Source: Betaproteobacteria bacterium
GTDB taxonomy: Bacteria > Pseudomonadota > Gammaproteobacteria > Burkholderiales > Ga0077523
Assembly: GCA_016125475.1 (NCBI GenBank)
Contig: WGLR01000034.1
Location: 1 to 44,484 of the forward strand
Reading direction: 5' to 3'
Length of the DNA stretch: 44,484 nt
This document shows positions 7,436 to 15,542 of this stretch, in pieces. Both the position numbers and the translations under genes were made by a program. The notes under the pieces are model-generated. The model was given only the letters and a program-made list of their open reading frames with translations. It searched no databases and had not been told where the DNA came from. Numbering within the stretch: position 1 is the first letter of the stretch; each line of letters begins with the position of its first letter.

Positions 7436-7632
7436 GGTTCGAGGTTCCAGGCGATAGGCGATAGGCAATAGGCAATAGGCGATGGGCGACAGGCGATGGG
7501 CGACAGGCGATGGGCGACAGGCCACGGGCCGGCTGCTTCCTTCCCTCCCCCGCACGGCGGGGGAGGACCAGGGAGGGGGCAGGTCTCTTGACCCCTGCCC
7601 CGCACCGCGGGGGAAGGAAGGGAGGGGGGATG
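7436..7632. repeat. Composite repeat inside the operon, inverted relative to the genes
   Basis: Twelve heptamers in one register (7436-7519) begin as GGTTCGA/GGTTCCA and change to GGCGATA, GGCAATA, GGCGATG and GGCGACA. Two G/C-rich hairpin tracts follow (about 7543-7580 and 7589-7629). Read on the minus strand, the order is C-tract hairpins then heptamers, the same as in the other copies. The element is thus inserted opposite to the operon direction. It separates cgdB from cgdA, but cgdA keeps a good ribosome binding site. Confidence 0.85.
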
Positions 7633-7663
7633 ATTCGAACGATGGATGCATACGGAGGCAACC

Positions 7664-8326
7664 ATGCTGACTGAGAGTTCGCGCGACAGCGCGCTGGCGC
7701 TCGTCGACGAGATCTGTCCGGCCGGCGAGCCGTGGATGAAGACGATCCGGAAGGGGCAGGTGTTCCGCATTCTCGACCTGGAAGGCAACCAGGCCGTGGA
7801 CACGCTGTTCTACAGCGCGGACGATCCGGAGGAACGCTACAGCGCGGTGGACACGATCCAGCGCAACCGGAATCTCTACCTGACGGCCGGTTCGCGCCTG
7901 TACTCGACCGAGGGCAACGTGATGCTCACGATCGTCGCAGACACGTGCGGTCGCCACGACACGCTCGGCGGCGCCTGTTCCCAGGAGAGCAACACCGTCC
8001 GCTATGCGCTCGACAAGCGCTTCATGCACGCGTGCCGCGACAACTTCATGTCGGCGATCGCCCACGACCACGAGCATCGCCTTTCGAAGCGTGACATCAC
8101 GCACAACATCAACTTCTTCATGAACGTGCCGGTGACACCGGAAGGCAGGCTCACGTTCGAGGACGGCATTTCCGCCGCGGGGAAGTACGTCGAGATGCGC
8201 GCCGAGATGGACGTGGTGTGCCTGATTTCCAACTGCCCGCAGCTCAACAATCCCTGCAATGCCTACAACCCGACACCGGTGAGGCTGCTGGTGTGGGAGG
8301 GCGGGCCGGACGAGAAGCGGGGGTAA
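7664..8326 (+). CDS. cgdA: Carboxyguanidine deiminase subunit, DUF1989 family (urea carboxylase-associated protein 1 type)
   Basis: A 220-aa DUF1989 protein paralogous to the product of the gene at 6707. It shares the block [17 protein letters not shown] and the C-terminal LISNCPQ-NNPCN, a Cys-containing motif typical of the A subunit. The start at 7664 is chosen for GGAGG 5 nt upstream; an in-frame ATG at 7646 is less likely. It probably forms a heteromeric carboxyguanidine deiminase with the product of the 6707 gene. A perfect hairpin and a heptamer array separate it from the carboxylase gene. Confidence 0.87.
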   Translation: MLTESSRDSALALVDEICPAGEPWMKTIRKGQVFRILDLEGNQAVDTLFYSADDPEERYSAVDTIQRNRNLYLTAGSRLYSTEGNVMLTIVADTCGRHDTLGGACSQESNTVRYALDKRFMHACRDNFMSAIAHDHEHRLSKRDITHNINFFMNVPVTPEGRLTFEDGISAAGKYVEMRAEMDVVCLISNCPQLNNPCNAYNPTPVRLLVWEGGPDEKRG

Positions 8327-8332
8327 GCCCCC

Positions 8333-8371
8333 CTACCTTCCCGCCCCCGCGCGGCGGGGGCGGGAAGGTAG
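8333..8371 (+). repeat. Perfect 17-bp hairpin between cgdA and the carboxylase gene
   Basis: CTACCTTCCCGCCCCCG and its exact complement flank a 5-nt loop. It is the hairpin part of a composite repeat whose heptamers follow at 8379. There is no U-tract, so it is not a classical terminator, but such a stable stem could slow ribosomes, block exonucleases or promote partial termination inside the operon. Confidence 0.9.
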
Positions 8372-8378
8372 CCCATAG

Positions 8379-8469
8379 CCCCGAACCCCGAACCCCGAGC
8401 CCCGAACCCCGAACCCCGAACCCCGAACCCCGAACCCCGAACCCCGAACCCCGAACCCCGAACCCCGAA
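8379..8469 (+). repeat. CCCCGAA heptamer array, 13 copies
   Basis: Thirteen units of CCCCGAA, the third reading CCCCGAG, are followed by a truncated unit. The array ends 11 nt before the ATG of the carboxylase gene (8481). It replaces the region where a ribosome binding site would lie: only CCCGAATTCCG precedes the start codon. Confidence 0.95.
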
Positions 8470-8480
8470 CCCGAATTCCG

Positions 8481-11400
8481 ATGTTCTCGAGCGTCCTCAT
8501 CGCCAATCGCGGCGCGATCGCCTGCCGCGTGATCCGTACCCTGCACCGGATGGGTGTCCGTGCCGTCGCGGTGTACTCCGAGGCCGACGTCGCCTCGCTG
8601 CACGTCGCCGAAGCCGACGAAGCGGTGTGCGTGGGCCCGCCCCCCGCAGCCGAGAGCTATCTGCGCGTCGACCGGATTCTCGACGCGGCGCGGGCGACGG
8701 GAGCGCAGGCCATTCACCCGGGATACGGCTTCCTGTCCGAGAACGCCGATTTCGCGCAGGCCTGTGCCGACGCGGGCATCGTGTTCATCGGACCGCGTCC
8801 CGCGCACATGCGCGCGTTCGGGCTGAAGCACACCGCCCGCGAGATCGCACGCGAGAACGGGGTGCCGCTGCTGCCCGGCACCGGACTGCTCCGGGATGTT
8901 GCGGAGGCGCGCGCCGAAGCGGCACGCATCGGCTATCCCGTCATGCTCAAGAGCACGGGCGGGGGTGGCGGCATCGGCATGCGTCTGGTCTGGAGCGAGT
9001 CCGAACTCGCGGAAGCATTTGCCGCGGTCGAGCGGCTCGCGCGCGCGAACTTCAGCGACGCGGGCATGTTCCTCGAGAAGTTCGTCGCGAACGCACGGCA
9101 CGTCGAGGTGCAGATCTTCGGCGACGGGCGGGGCCACGTCGTCGCGCTCGGGGAGCGCGACTGTTCGGTGCAGCGACGCAACCAGAAGGTCGTCGAGGAA
9201 ACGCCCGCGCCCGGTCTTGCGGACTCGACACGCGCACGGCTGCACGAGACGGCCGTGGCACTGGGCCGCTCGGTCGGGTATGCCTCCGCAGGCACGGTCG
9301 AGTACGTGCTGGACGCCGATACCGGCGAGTTCTATTTCCTCGAGGTGAACACGCGGCTTCAGGTCGAGCACGGTGTGACCGAGGAAGTCACGGGCGTCGA
9401 CCTGGTGGCGTGGATGGTGCGCGAGGCGGCCGGCGAACTCGATCTCCGTGACGAGGTGATCCGGCCGCGCGGGGCGTCGATCCAGGTGCGTCTGTACGCG
9501 GAGGATCCCGCGAAGAACTTCCAGCCGTCCAGCGGCGTGCTCACGGCAGCAGAGTTTCCGTCGTCGGCGCGCGTCGAGACGTGGGTCCGCAACGGCGTGG
9601 AAGTGCCGCCCTATTACGACCCGATGATCGCGAAGATCATCGTCCGCGGAGACGACCGGGCGGCTGCGCTCGCCGCGCTGCGCGTCGCGCTCGACCGGAC
9701 GCGTGTGGCCGGCATCGAGACCAACCTCGCGTACCTGCGGCAGGTGGTCGCGGACCACACGTTCGAAGCGGGGCGCCAGACGACACGCTTCCTCGCCGGC
9801 CTGCACTACGTGCCCGCGACGATCGACGTCCTCGAACCCGGCGTGCAGACCACCGTTCAGGACTGGCCCGGGCGCACCGGGTACTGGGCGGTCGGCGTGC
9901 CGCCGTCCGGTCCCATGGATCCGCTCGCGATGCGACTCGCGAACCGGCTCGTCGGCAATCCGGAAGGCACCGCAGCACTCGAATGCACGGCGACGGGACC
10001 GACCCTGCGGTTCAACATCGACACGGTGATCGCCGTCTGCGGTGCCGCGATGCCGGCGGAACTGGACGGCCGGACCCTCGCACCGTGGGCTTCGCACGCG
10101 GTCAGGGCGGGCAGCGTGCTGAGGCTGGGGCGCCTGGGCGGCGCCGGGCTGCGCACCTACGTCGCGGTGGCGGGCGGCATCGACGTGCCCGACTATCTCG
10201 GATCGAAGGCGACGTTCACGCTCGGGCAGTTCGGTGGCCACGCAGGGCGCACGCTGCGCGCGGGTGACGTCCTGCCGATCGCGCGCATCGATCCGCTCCC
10301 GGCAGTTCGTGTCCTGTCCGAGGCGCTCGTTCCGCGCTACACGTCACGGTGGGAGGTCGGCGTCCTGTACGGTCCGCACGGCGCGCCCGACTTCTTCACG
10401 GACGAGGACATCGCCACGTTCTTCGACACGGACTGGGAGGTGCACTACAACTCCAGCCGGACCGGCGTGCGGCTGATCGGTCCGAAGCCGGCCTGGGCGC
10501 GCCCGGACGGTGGCGAGGCGGGCCTGCATCCGTCCAACATCCACGACAACGCCTACGCGATCGGCGCGATCGACTTCACGGGCGACATGCCCGTGATCCT
10601 GGGGCCGGACGGCCCGAGTCTCGGCGGCTTCGTGTGTCCGGCCGTCGTCGCGGACACGGAACTGTGGAAGACCGGGCAGCTCCGTCCCGGAGACACCGTG
10701 CGGTTCGTGCGGGTGGATCAGTCCTGGGCACGACGGCAGGAGGCGCTCGCCGGAAAGGCGGTCGCGACACTGCGAACACCTCGTGCGCCCCGCGACGGGG
10801 GCGGTCCGGTGCTCCCGTCGCCCGTGCTGCACACGCTGCGCGCAACCCGGTCGCGACCGCGCGTCGTGTACCGGCAGGCCGGCGACAAGTGGCTGCTCGT
10901 GGAATACGGCGAGCTGCGGCTCGATCTCGATCTGCGCTTCCGCGTGCACGCGCTCGCGCAGTGGCTCGAGGCGCAGCGCATCGACGGCGTCGTCGACCTC
11001 ACGCCGGGCATCCGCTCGCTGCAGGTCCATTTCGACAACCGCCGGCTGCCGCTCGACCGGCTGCTGGACATGCTGATCGACGCGGAACGCGAGCTGCCCG
11101 CCGTCGACGACATGGTGGTGCCCACGCGCACCGTGCACCTCCCGCTGTCGTGGGACGACCCGGCCACGCGTCTGGCCATCGAGAAGTACACGCAGTCCGT
11201 GCGGCCGGACGCCCCCTGGTGTCCGAGCAACATCGAGTTCATCCGGCGCATCAACGGACTCGACAGCGTTGAGGACGTGCGCCGGATCGTGTTCGACGCG
11301 TCGTATCTGGTGCTGGGCCTCGGCGACGTGTATCTCGGCGCACCCGTCGCGACGCCGGTCGATCCCCGGCACCGGCTCGTGACGACGAAGTACAACCCCG

Positions 11401-12080
11401 CGCGCACCTGGACGCCCGAGAACGCGGTCGGCATCGGCGGCGCCTATCTCTGCGTCTACGGCATGGAGGGCCCGGGCGGCTACCAGTTCGTGGGACGGAC
11501 CGTGCAGATGTGGAACCGCTATCGCCGGACGGCCGAGTTCGCGGCGGGCACGCCCTGGCTGCTGCGGTTCTTCGACCAGATCCGGTTCTTTCCCGTGAGC
11601 GAGCGCGAACTGCTGAAGATGCGCGAGGACTTCCCGCTCGGCCGTTACCGTCTCCGGATCGAGGAAGGGGAGTTCCGTCTGGCCGACTACCACCGGTTTC
11701 TCGACGATCATGCGGCGGGCATCCGCACGTTCAAGGCTCGGCAGCAGGCCGCGTTCGAGGCCGAGCGCGAGCGCTGGCGGGCGGCCGGCCACGCGGAGTA
11801 CGCGGGCGACGCACAGGTCGCGCTCGCGTCCGCGGAGACGGAACTGGATCTTCCCGAGAACGGGCGCGCGGTGGCCACGCACGTCGCGGGCAATGTCTGG
11901 AAGGTGCCCGTGCGCGACGGCGAGCGCGTGAAGGCCGGCGATGCCCTCGTGATCGTCGAGTCCATGAAGATGGAGATCAACGTCACCGCGCCCTGCGACG
12001 GGACGATATACCGGACCTTCTGCCGCGAGGGCAGCCAGGTCGCCGCCGGACAGGACCTCGTCGTGATGATCGAGGGATGA
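8481..12080 (+). CDS. Biotin-dependent guanidine carboxylase (annotated family: urea carboxylase)
   Basis: A 1199-aa multidomain enzyme. It comprises a biotin carboxylase/ATP-grasp domain (about 1-450, with GGGGGIGMRLV and EVNTRLQVEHGVTEEVTG), an AHS2/KipA-like half (about 450-760, starting VLEPGVQTTVQDWPGR) and an AHS1/KipI-like half (about 790-1020) that together form the carboxyltransferase. A biotinyl domain with ESMKME follows, biotin on Lys1163. Length and order match urea carboxylase. Enzymes of this type preceded by a guanidine-I riboswitch and encoded with DUF1989 partners carboxylate guanidine in preference to urea; I infer the same here. The start is fixed by the canonical MFSSVLIANRGAIACR, yet no Shine-Dalgarno is present because a heptamer array abuts it. 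Substrate preference needs an active-site alignment. Confidence 0.9.
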   Translation: MFSSVLIANRGAIACRVIRTLHRMGVRAVAVYSEADVASLHVAEADEAVCVGPPPAAESYLRVDRILDAARATGAQAIHPGYGFLSENADFAQACADAGIVFIGPRPAHMRAFGLKHTAREIARENGVPLLPGTGLLRDVAEARAEAARIGYPVMLKSTGGGGGIGMRLVWSESELAEAFAAVERLARANFSDAGMFLEKFVANARHVEVQIFGDGRGHVVALGERDCSVQRRNQKVVEETPAPGLADSTRARLHETAVALGRSVGYASAGTVEYVLDADTGEFYFLEVNTRLQVEHGVTEEVTGVDLVAWMVREAAGELDLRDEVIRPRGASIQVRLYAEDPAKNFQPSSGVLTAAEFPSSARVETWVRNGVEVPPYYDPMIAKIIVRGDDRAAALAALRVALDRTRVAGIETNLAYLRQVVADHTFEAGRQTTRFLAGLHYVPATIDVLEPGVQTTVQDWPGRTGYWAVGVPPSGPMDPLAMRLANRLVGNPEGTAALECTATGPTLRFNIDTVIAVCGAAMPAELDGRTLAPWASHAVRAGSVLRLGRLGGAGLRTYVAVAGGIDVPDYLGSKATFTLGQFGGHAGRTLRAGDVLPIARIDPLPAVRVLSEALVPRYTSRWEVGVLYGPHGAPDFFTDEDIATFFDTDWEVHYNSSRTGVRLIGPKPAWARPDGGEAGLHPSNIHDNAYAIGAIDFTGDMPVILGPDGPSLGGFVCPAVVADTELWKTGQLRPGDTVRFVRVDQSWARRQEALAGKAVATLRTPRAPRDGGGPVLPSPVLHTLRATRSRPRVVYRQAGDKWLLVEYGELRLDLDLRFRVHALAQWLEAQRIDGVVDLTPGIRSLQVHFDNRRLPLDRLLDMLIDAERELPAVDDMVVPTRTVHLPLSWDDPATRLAIEKYTQSVRPDAPWCPSNIEFIRRINGLDSVEDVRRIVFDASYLVLGLGDVYLGAPVATPVDPRHRLVTTKYNPARTWTPENAVGIGGAYLCVYGMEGPGGYQFVGRTVQMWNRYRRTAEFAAGTPWLLRFFDQIRFFPVSERELLKMREDFPLGRYRLRIEEGEFRLADYHRFLDDHAAGIRTFKARQQAAFEAERERWRAAGHAEYAGDAQVALASAETELDLPENGRAVATHVAGNVWKVPVRDGERVKAGDALVIVESMKMEINVTAPCDGTIYRTFCREGSQVAAGQDLVVMIEG

Positions 12081-12108
12081 GCCCCCACAACCGCCAGCAC
12101 CGACAACC

Positions 12109-13914
12109 ATGCCCGCATTCTCGCCCCTCACGATCGGATCACTCGCTTCGCGCTACCGCGCGGGCACGCTCACGCCCCTGCAGCTCGTCGACGCGCTCGG
12201 CGACCGGCTCCATGCGGAGGACACGCACGCGGTCTGGATCCACCGCCTGCCCCGGGAGCGCCTGGTCGAGTACGCACGCGCACTCGCAGGGCGCGATCCC
12301 GCTTCGCTGCCGCTCTACGGCGTGCCCTTCGCGGTCAAGGACAACATCGATCTTGCCGGCGTGCCGACGACTGCTGGTTGCCCGGACTTCGCGTACGTGC
12401 CGCAGTCCAGCGCGACCGTGGTGCAGCGGCTGATCGACGCGGGCGCGATTCCCGTGGGCAAGACGAATCTCGACCAGTTCGCGACGGGGCTCGTCGGTAC
12501 CCGGTCTCCCTACGGCGCGTGCCGCAACGGTTTCGATGCGCGCTACGTGTCCGGCGGGTCGAGCTCGGGCTCGGCCGTCGCGGTCGCGACCGGTCTCGCC
12601 GCGTTCAGCCTCGGGACCGACACGGCCGGTTCCGGCCGCGTGCCCGCCGCGTTCAACAACCTCGTCGGACACAAGCCCACGCGCGGCGTGCTCTCGGCGC
12701 GCGGCGTCGTGCCGGCCTGTCGCTCCCTGGACACGATCTCGGTCTTCGCGCTCACCGCCGCGGACGCCGCACGCGTGATGGACGTCGCGTGCGCGTTCGA
12801 CGAGGAGGACGCATTCTCGCGGCGTGCCGAACCGAGTCCCGCGGAATGGGGAAAGGGCTTCCGGTTCGGCGTGCCGACGCGCGAGTGCCTCGAGTTCTTC
12901 GGAAACGACGACTATCGCGAGCTCTTCGGCCGTGCGGTGGAGACGCTGACCGCCCTGGGCGGGGTGGCCGTACCGGTGGACATCCGGCCCATGCTCGAGG
13001 CGGCCCGCCTGCTGTACGACGGGCCGTGGGTCGCCGAGCGCTACGCAGCCATCCGGGCATTCTTCGACAGTCACGAGGCGAGCCTGCACCCCGTCACGCG
13101 CGAGATCATCGGCAGGAGCCGTTCGTGGCGTGCGTCCGACGCCTACGACGCCCTGTACCGGCTCATGACACTGCGCCGCGAGGCCGACCGTACGTGGGAG
13201 GCCGTCGACGTCGTCGTGACGCCGACGGCGGGGACGATCTACACCATCGACGACGTCGACGCGGATCCGCTCCGGCTCAACGCGAACCTGGGCCACTACA
13301 CGAACTTCATGAACCTGCTCGACTACGCGGCGACGGCCGTGCCCACGGGGTTCACGCCGGCGGGCCTGCCATTCGGCGTGACGCTGTTCGCACCGGCCCA
13401 CACCGACACGTCCCTGCTGCACCTCGCGTCGCGCGTGCAGCGCGCGTCCGGCGGGACGCTGGGTGCGACGGGGGCGGCCGCCGAGCCGGACGACCTTGCC
13501 CTGCCGGAACGTCCGAGTGGGGGCGTCGTTCACGTCGCGGTCTGCGGCGCGCACATGTCGGGGCTGCCGCTGAACGTGCAGCTCACGTCACGGGGTGGCC
13601 GGCTCGTCGAGAAGACGCGCAGTGCCTCCTGCTACCGGTTCCACGCGCTGCCCGGCGGGCCGCCGGAGCGCCCCGGCATGGTCCGGGTCGCGAAGGATGG
13701 CGTCGCGGTCGAACTCGAGGTGTGGGCGATGCCGGTCCGCGAGTACGGCAGCTTCGTCGCGGGCATTCCGGCCCCCCTCGGCATCGGGACCGTCCTGCTC
13801 GAGGACGGCCGCGGCGTCCAGGGCTTCGTGTGCGAGGCCGTGGCTGCTGCCGGGGCGCGGGACATCTCGGAATACGGCGGCTGGCGCGCGTATCTCGCCG
13901 CGCAGGCTTCGTGA
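12109..13914 (+). CDS. atzF: Allophanate hydrolase
   Basis: A 601-aa amidase-signature enzyme that hydrolyses allophanate to CO2 and two ammonia, the last step of the pathway. The catalytic triad is visible as Lys77 (AVKDNIDLAG), cis-Ser151 (SGGSSSGSA) and nucleophile Ser175 (GTDTAGSGRVPA), the two serines separated by the usual 24 residues. The C-terminal domain (about 455-601) is the small allophanate hydrolase domain present in full-length AtzF-type enzymes. It starts 28 nt after the carboxylase stop and ends the operon, with a convergent transglutaminase-like gene 25 nt away. Confidence 0.93.
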   Translation: MPAFSPLTIGSLASRYRAGTLTPLQLVDALGDRLHAEDTHAVWIHRLPRERLVEYARALAGRDPASLPLYGVPFAVKDNIDLAGVPTTAGCPDFAYVPQSSATVVQRLIDAGAIPVGKTNLDQFATGLVGTRSPYGACRNGFDARYVSGGSSSGSAVAVATGLAAFSLGTDTAGSGRVPAAFNNLVGHKPTRGVLSARGVVPACRSLDTISVFALTAADAARVMDVACAFDEEDAFSRRAEPSPAEWGKGFRFGVPTRECLEFFGNDDYRELFGRAVETLTALGGVAVPVDIRPMLEAARLLYDGPWVAERYAAIRAFFDSHEASLHPVTREIIGRSRSWRASDAYDALYRLMTLRREADRTWEAVDVVVTPTAGTIYTIDDVDADPLRLNANLGHYTNFMNLLDYAATAVPTGFTPAGLPFGVTLFAPAHTDTSLLHLASRVQRASGGTLGATGAAAEPDDLALPERPSGGVVHVAVCGAHMSGLPLNVQLTSRGGRLVEKTRSASCYRFHALPGGPPERPGMVRVAKDGVAVELEVWAMPVREYGSFVAGIPAPLGIGTVLLEDGRGVQGFVCEAVAAAGARDISEYGGWRAYLAAQAS

Positions 13915-13939
13915 CCGGTCACGCGGAAACGCGCGGGCG

Positions 13940-14851
13940 TCAGCCCTCGACCGGTGCCGTCGCGGGCGTCTCGCCGAGTTTCCTCACGGTGACGTTCACC
14001 TCCATGCCCGCGAAGTCTCCCGTGAGGCCGGTCCAGGTGCCGGCGAGCGGTGACGCCTGCACGGGGTCCCGCGCGTAGGCGACGCGCACGAGTTCCGTTC
14101 CCCCGTAGAGCGTGTTCGTGGGGTCGAACGGGACCCATCCGGCACCCGGGAGGTAGACCTGGAGCCACGCGTGCGTCGCACCCGCCCCGACCATGCCGAT
14201 CGCCCCGCCGTCGAGCGCGGGATCGTAGAGGTAACCCGACACGAACCGCGCGGCCATGCCGAGGTGGCGGACCGATTCCATCATGAGCAGCGCGAAGTCG
14301 CGACACGTGCCCGTGCCGAGACGCAGCGTCTCCGCGGGCGGCTGCGTGCCCTCGCTGAAGCGCTCCAGGTACACGAAGCGCTCGCGTATCGCGAGCATCA
14401 TCGACCGCAACAGCTCGCGCGTGTCCATGCGCTGACCCGGGACGAGCCACTGGTGGGCCCAGAGGCGCACGGCCCCTTCCGGATCCGGGTATCGCGGCTC
14501 GATGTACGGCTGCAGGTCGATGCGCTCGTCCGCCGGGTAGTCGAAAGGGTAGCTGCGGGCGGCGGGAGAAATCGGCAGTTCGAGGTTGCTCGCGCCGAAG
14601 TGTTCGATCGTGACACGACAGTCCACGCGAAGCTCGGCGGCGGGCTCCTCGAAGTCGAGGAGCGTGACCGAGTTGGAGAAGACGTCGTGGATCCAGCGGA
14701 TCTGCGCGCGCGGACTCACGTCGAGCGTCACCTCGAGCACGCGCATGTCGTGACTCGTCCGGGGGCGGAACATGAGCCGGTGTTCGCCGAAGGTCACCGG
14801 GTTGTGGTAGCGATAGATGGTGGAGTGTTCCACCTGGAGGATCACGGACAT
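13940..14851 (-). CDS. Transglutaminase-like (bacterial N-terminal region) family protein
   Basis: A 303-aa protein with the bacterial transglutaminase-associated N-terminal beta domain (about 1-90) and a transglutaminase/protease-like core. The triad is Cys183 (GTCRDFA), His227 (ATHAWLQVYLPG) and Asp243 (FDPTN). No signal peptide is seen, so a cytoplasmic peptidase or amidase role is likely; the substrate is unknown. It converges on allophanate hydrolase and is probably not part of that pathway. The upstream region holds no strong Shine-Dalgarno and soon runs into the 188-bp repeats. Confidence 0.88.
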   Translation of the reverse strand: MSVILQVEHSTIYRYHNPVTFGEHRLMFRPRTSHDMRVLEVTLDVSPRAQIRWIHDVFSNSVTLLDFEEPAAELRVDCRVTIEHFGASNLELPISPAARSYPFDYPADERIDLQPYIEPRYPDPEGAVRLWAHQWLVPGQRMDTRELLRSMMLAIRERFVYLERFSEGTQPPAETLRLGTGTCRDFALLMMESVRHLGMAARFVSGYLYDPALDGGAIGMVGAGATHAWLQVYLPGAGWVPFDPTNTLYGGTELVRVAYARDPVQASPLAGTWTGLTGDFAGMEVNVTVRKLGETPATAPVEG

Positions 14852-14954
14852 GGCGGTCGGGGCAGTGGGAAGGGGGCATTATCGCCGGGCTTCCCCTCCG
14901 GCAGGTCCGCCTTCATCTCTTCCTGCCGTGTTCGGGGGACGCAACCGTGTGCCC

Positions 14955-15518
14955 GCAGTGCGCAGGGTGCGCAAGGCGCACCGGGCGACCCCCATCTCTC
15001 GGCGGACGTCTTGTGGGCAACACCGTGTTGCGATGTCCGCGTGGGCCGTGCCCACCCTGCAGGCCCGCCCGCCACGCCGACCCACCCCCGCGAGTGGGGG
15101 TGGGAGAACACGAGGGCCGTGTAAAGATTTCTCGCTCCGCTTGCAGTGCGCAGGGTGCGCAAGGCGCACCGGGCGACGCCCACCTCTCGGCGGACGTCTT
15201 GTGGGCAATACCGTGTCGCGTTGTCCGCGTGGGCCGTGCCCACCCTGCAGGCCCGCGCGCCACGCCGACCCACCCCCGCGAGTGGGGGTGGGAGAACACG
15301 AGGGCCGTGTAAAGATATCTCGCTCCGCTTGCAGTGCGTAGGGTGCGCAAGGCGCACCGGGCGACCCCCATCTCTCGGCGGACGTCTTGTGGGCAACACC
15401 GTGTTGCGATGTCTGCGTGGGCCGTGCCCACCCTGCAGGCCCGCCCGCCACGCCGACCCACCCCCGCGAGCGGGGGAGGGAGAACACGAGGGCCGTATAC
15501 AGGCGCCTCCCTCCGCCT
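14955..15518. repeat. 188-bp tandem repeat, 3 copies
   Basis: Units start at 14955, 15143 and 15331 with GCAGTGCG(C/T)AGGGTGCGCAA. Each contains the palindromic GGTGCGC-AAG-GCGCACC segment, a middle block with TTGTGGGCAA and a hairpin CCCACCCCCGCGAGTGGGGG near its end. Copy 3 drifts at its right end into CGGGGGAGGG, like the hairpins of the composite repeats. The unit is related in reverse orientation to the 136-bp repeat at the window start. Open frames of 120-200 aa through it exist in several phases and are artefacts of the repeat. Confidence 0.92.
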
Positions 15519-15520
15519 GC

Positions 15521-15537
15521 GGGGGGGGGTGGGGGGG
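15521..15537 (+). repeat. Long G-tract (G9-T-G7)
   Basis: Nine G, one T and seven G sit 6 bp beyond the stop codon of the convergently oriented glycosyltransferase gene. It is capable of forming a G-quadruplex on the plus strand and is a possible slipped-strand site. The length may be uncertain if assembled from short reads. Confidence 0.8.
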
Positions 15538-15542
15538 AGAAC

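Noticed and set aside
8379-8469. CRISPR-like array
   Set aside because: The units are 7 bp and contiguous with no spacers, so this is a simple tandem repeat.
10344-12131. Long antisense frame (595 aa) opposite the carboxylase gene
   Set aside because: High GC content leaves antisense frames open; the translation has no family motif and the sense strand encodes a clear enzyme.
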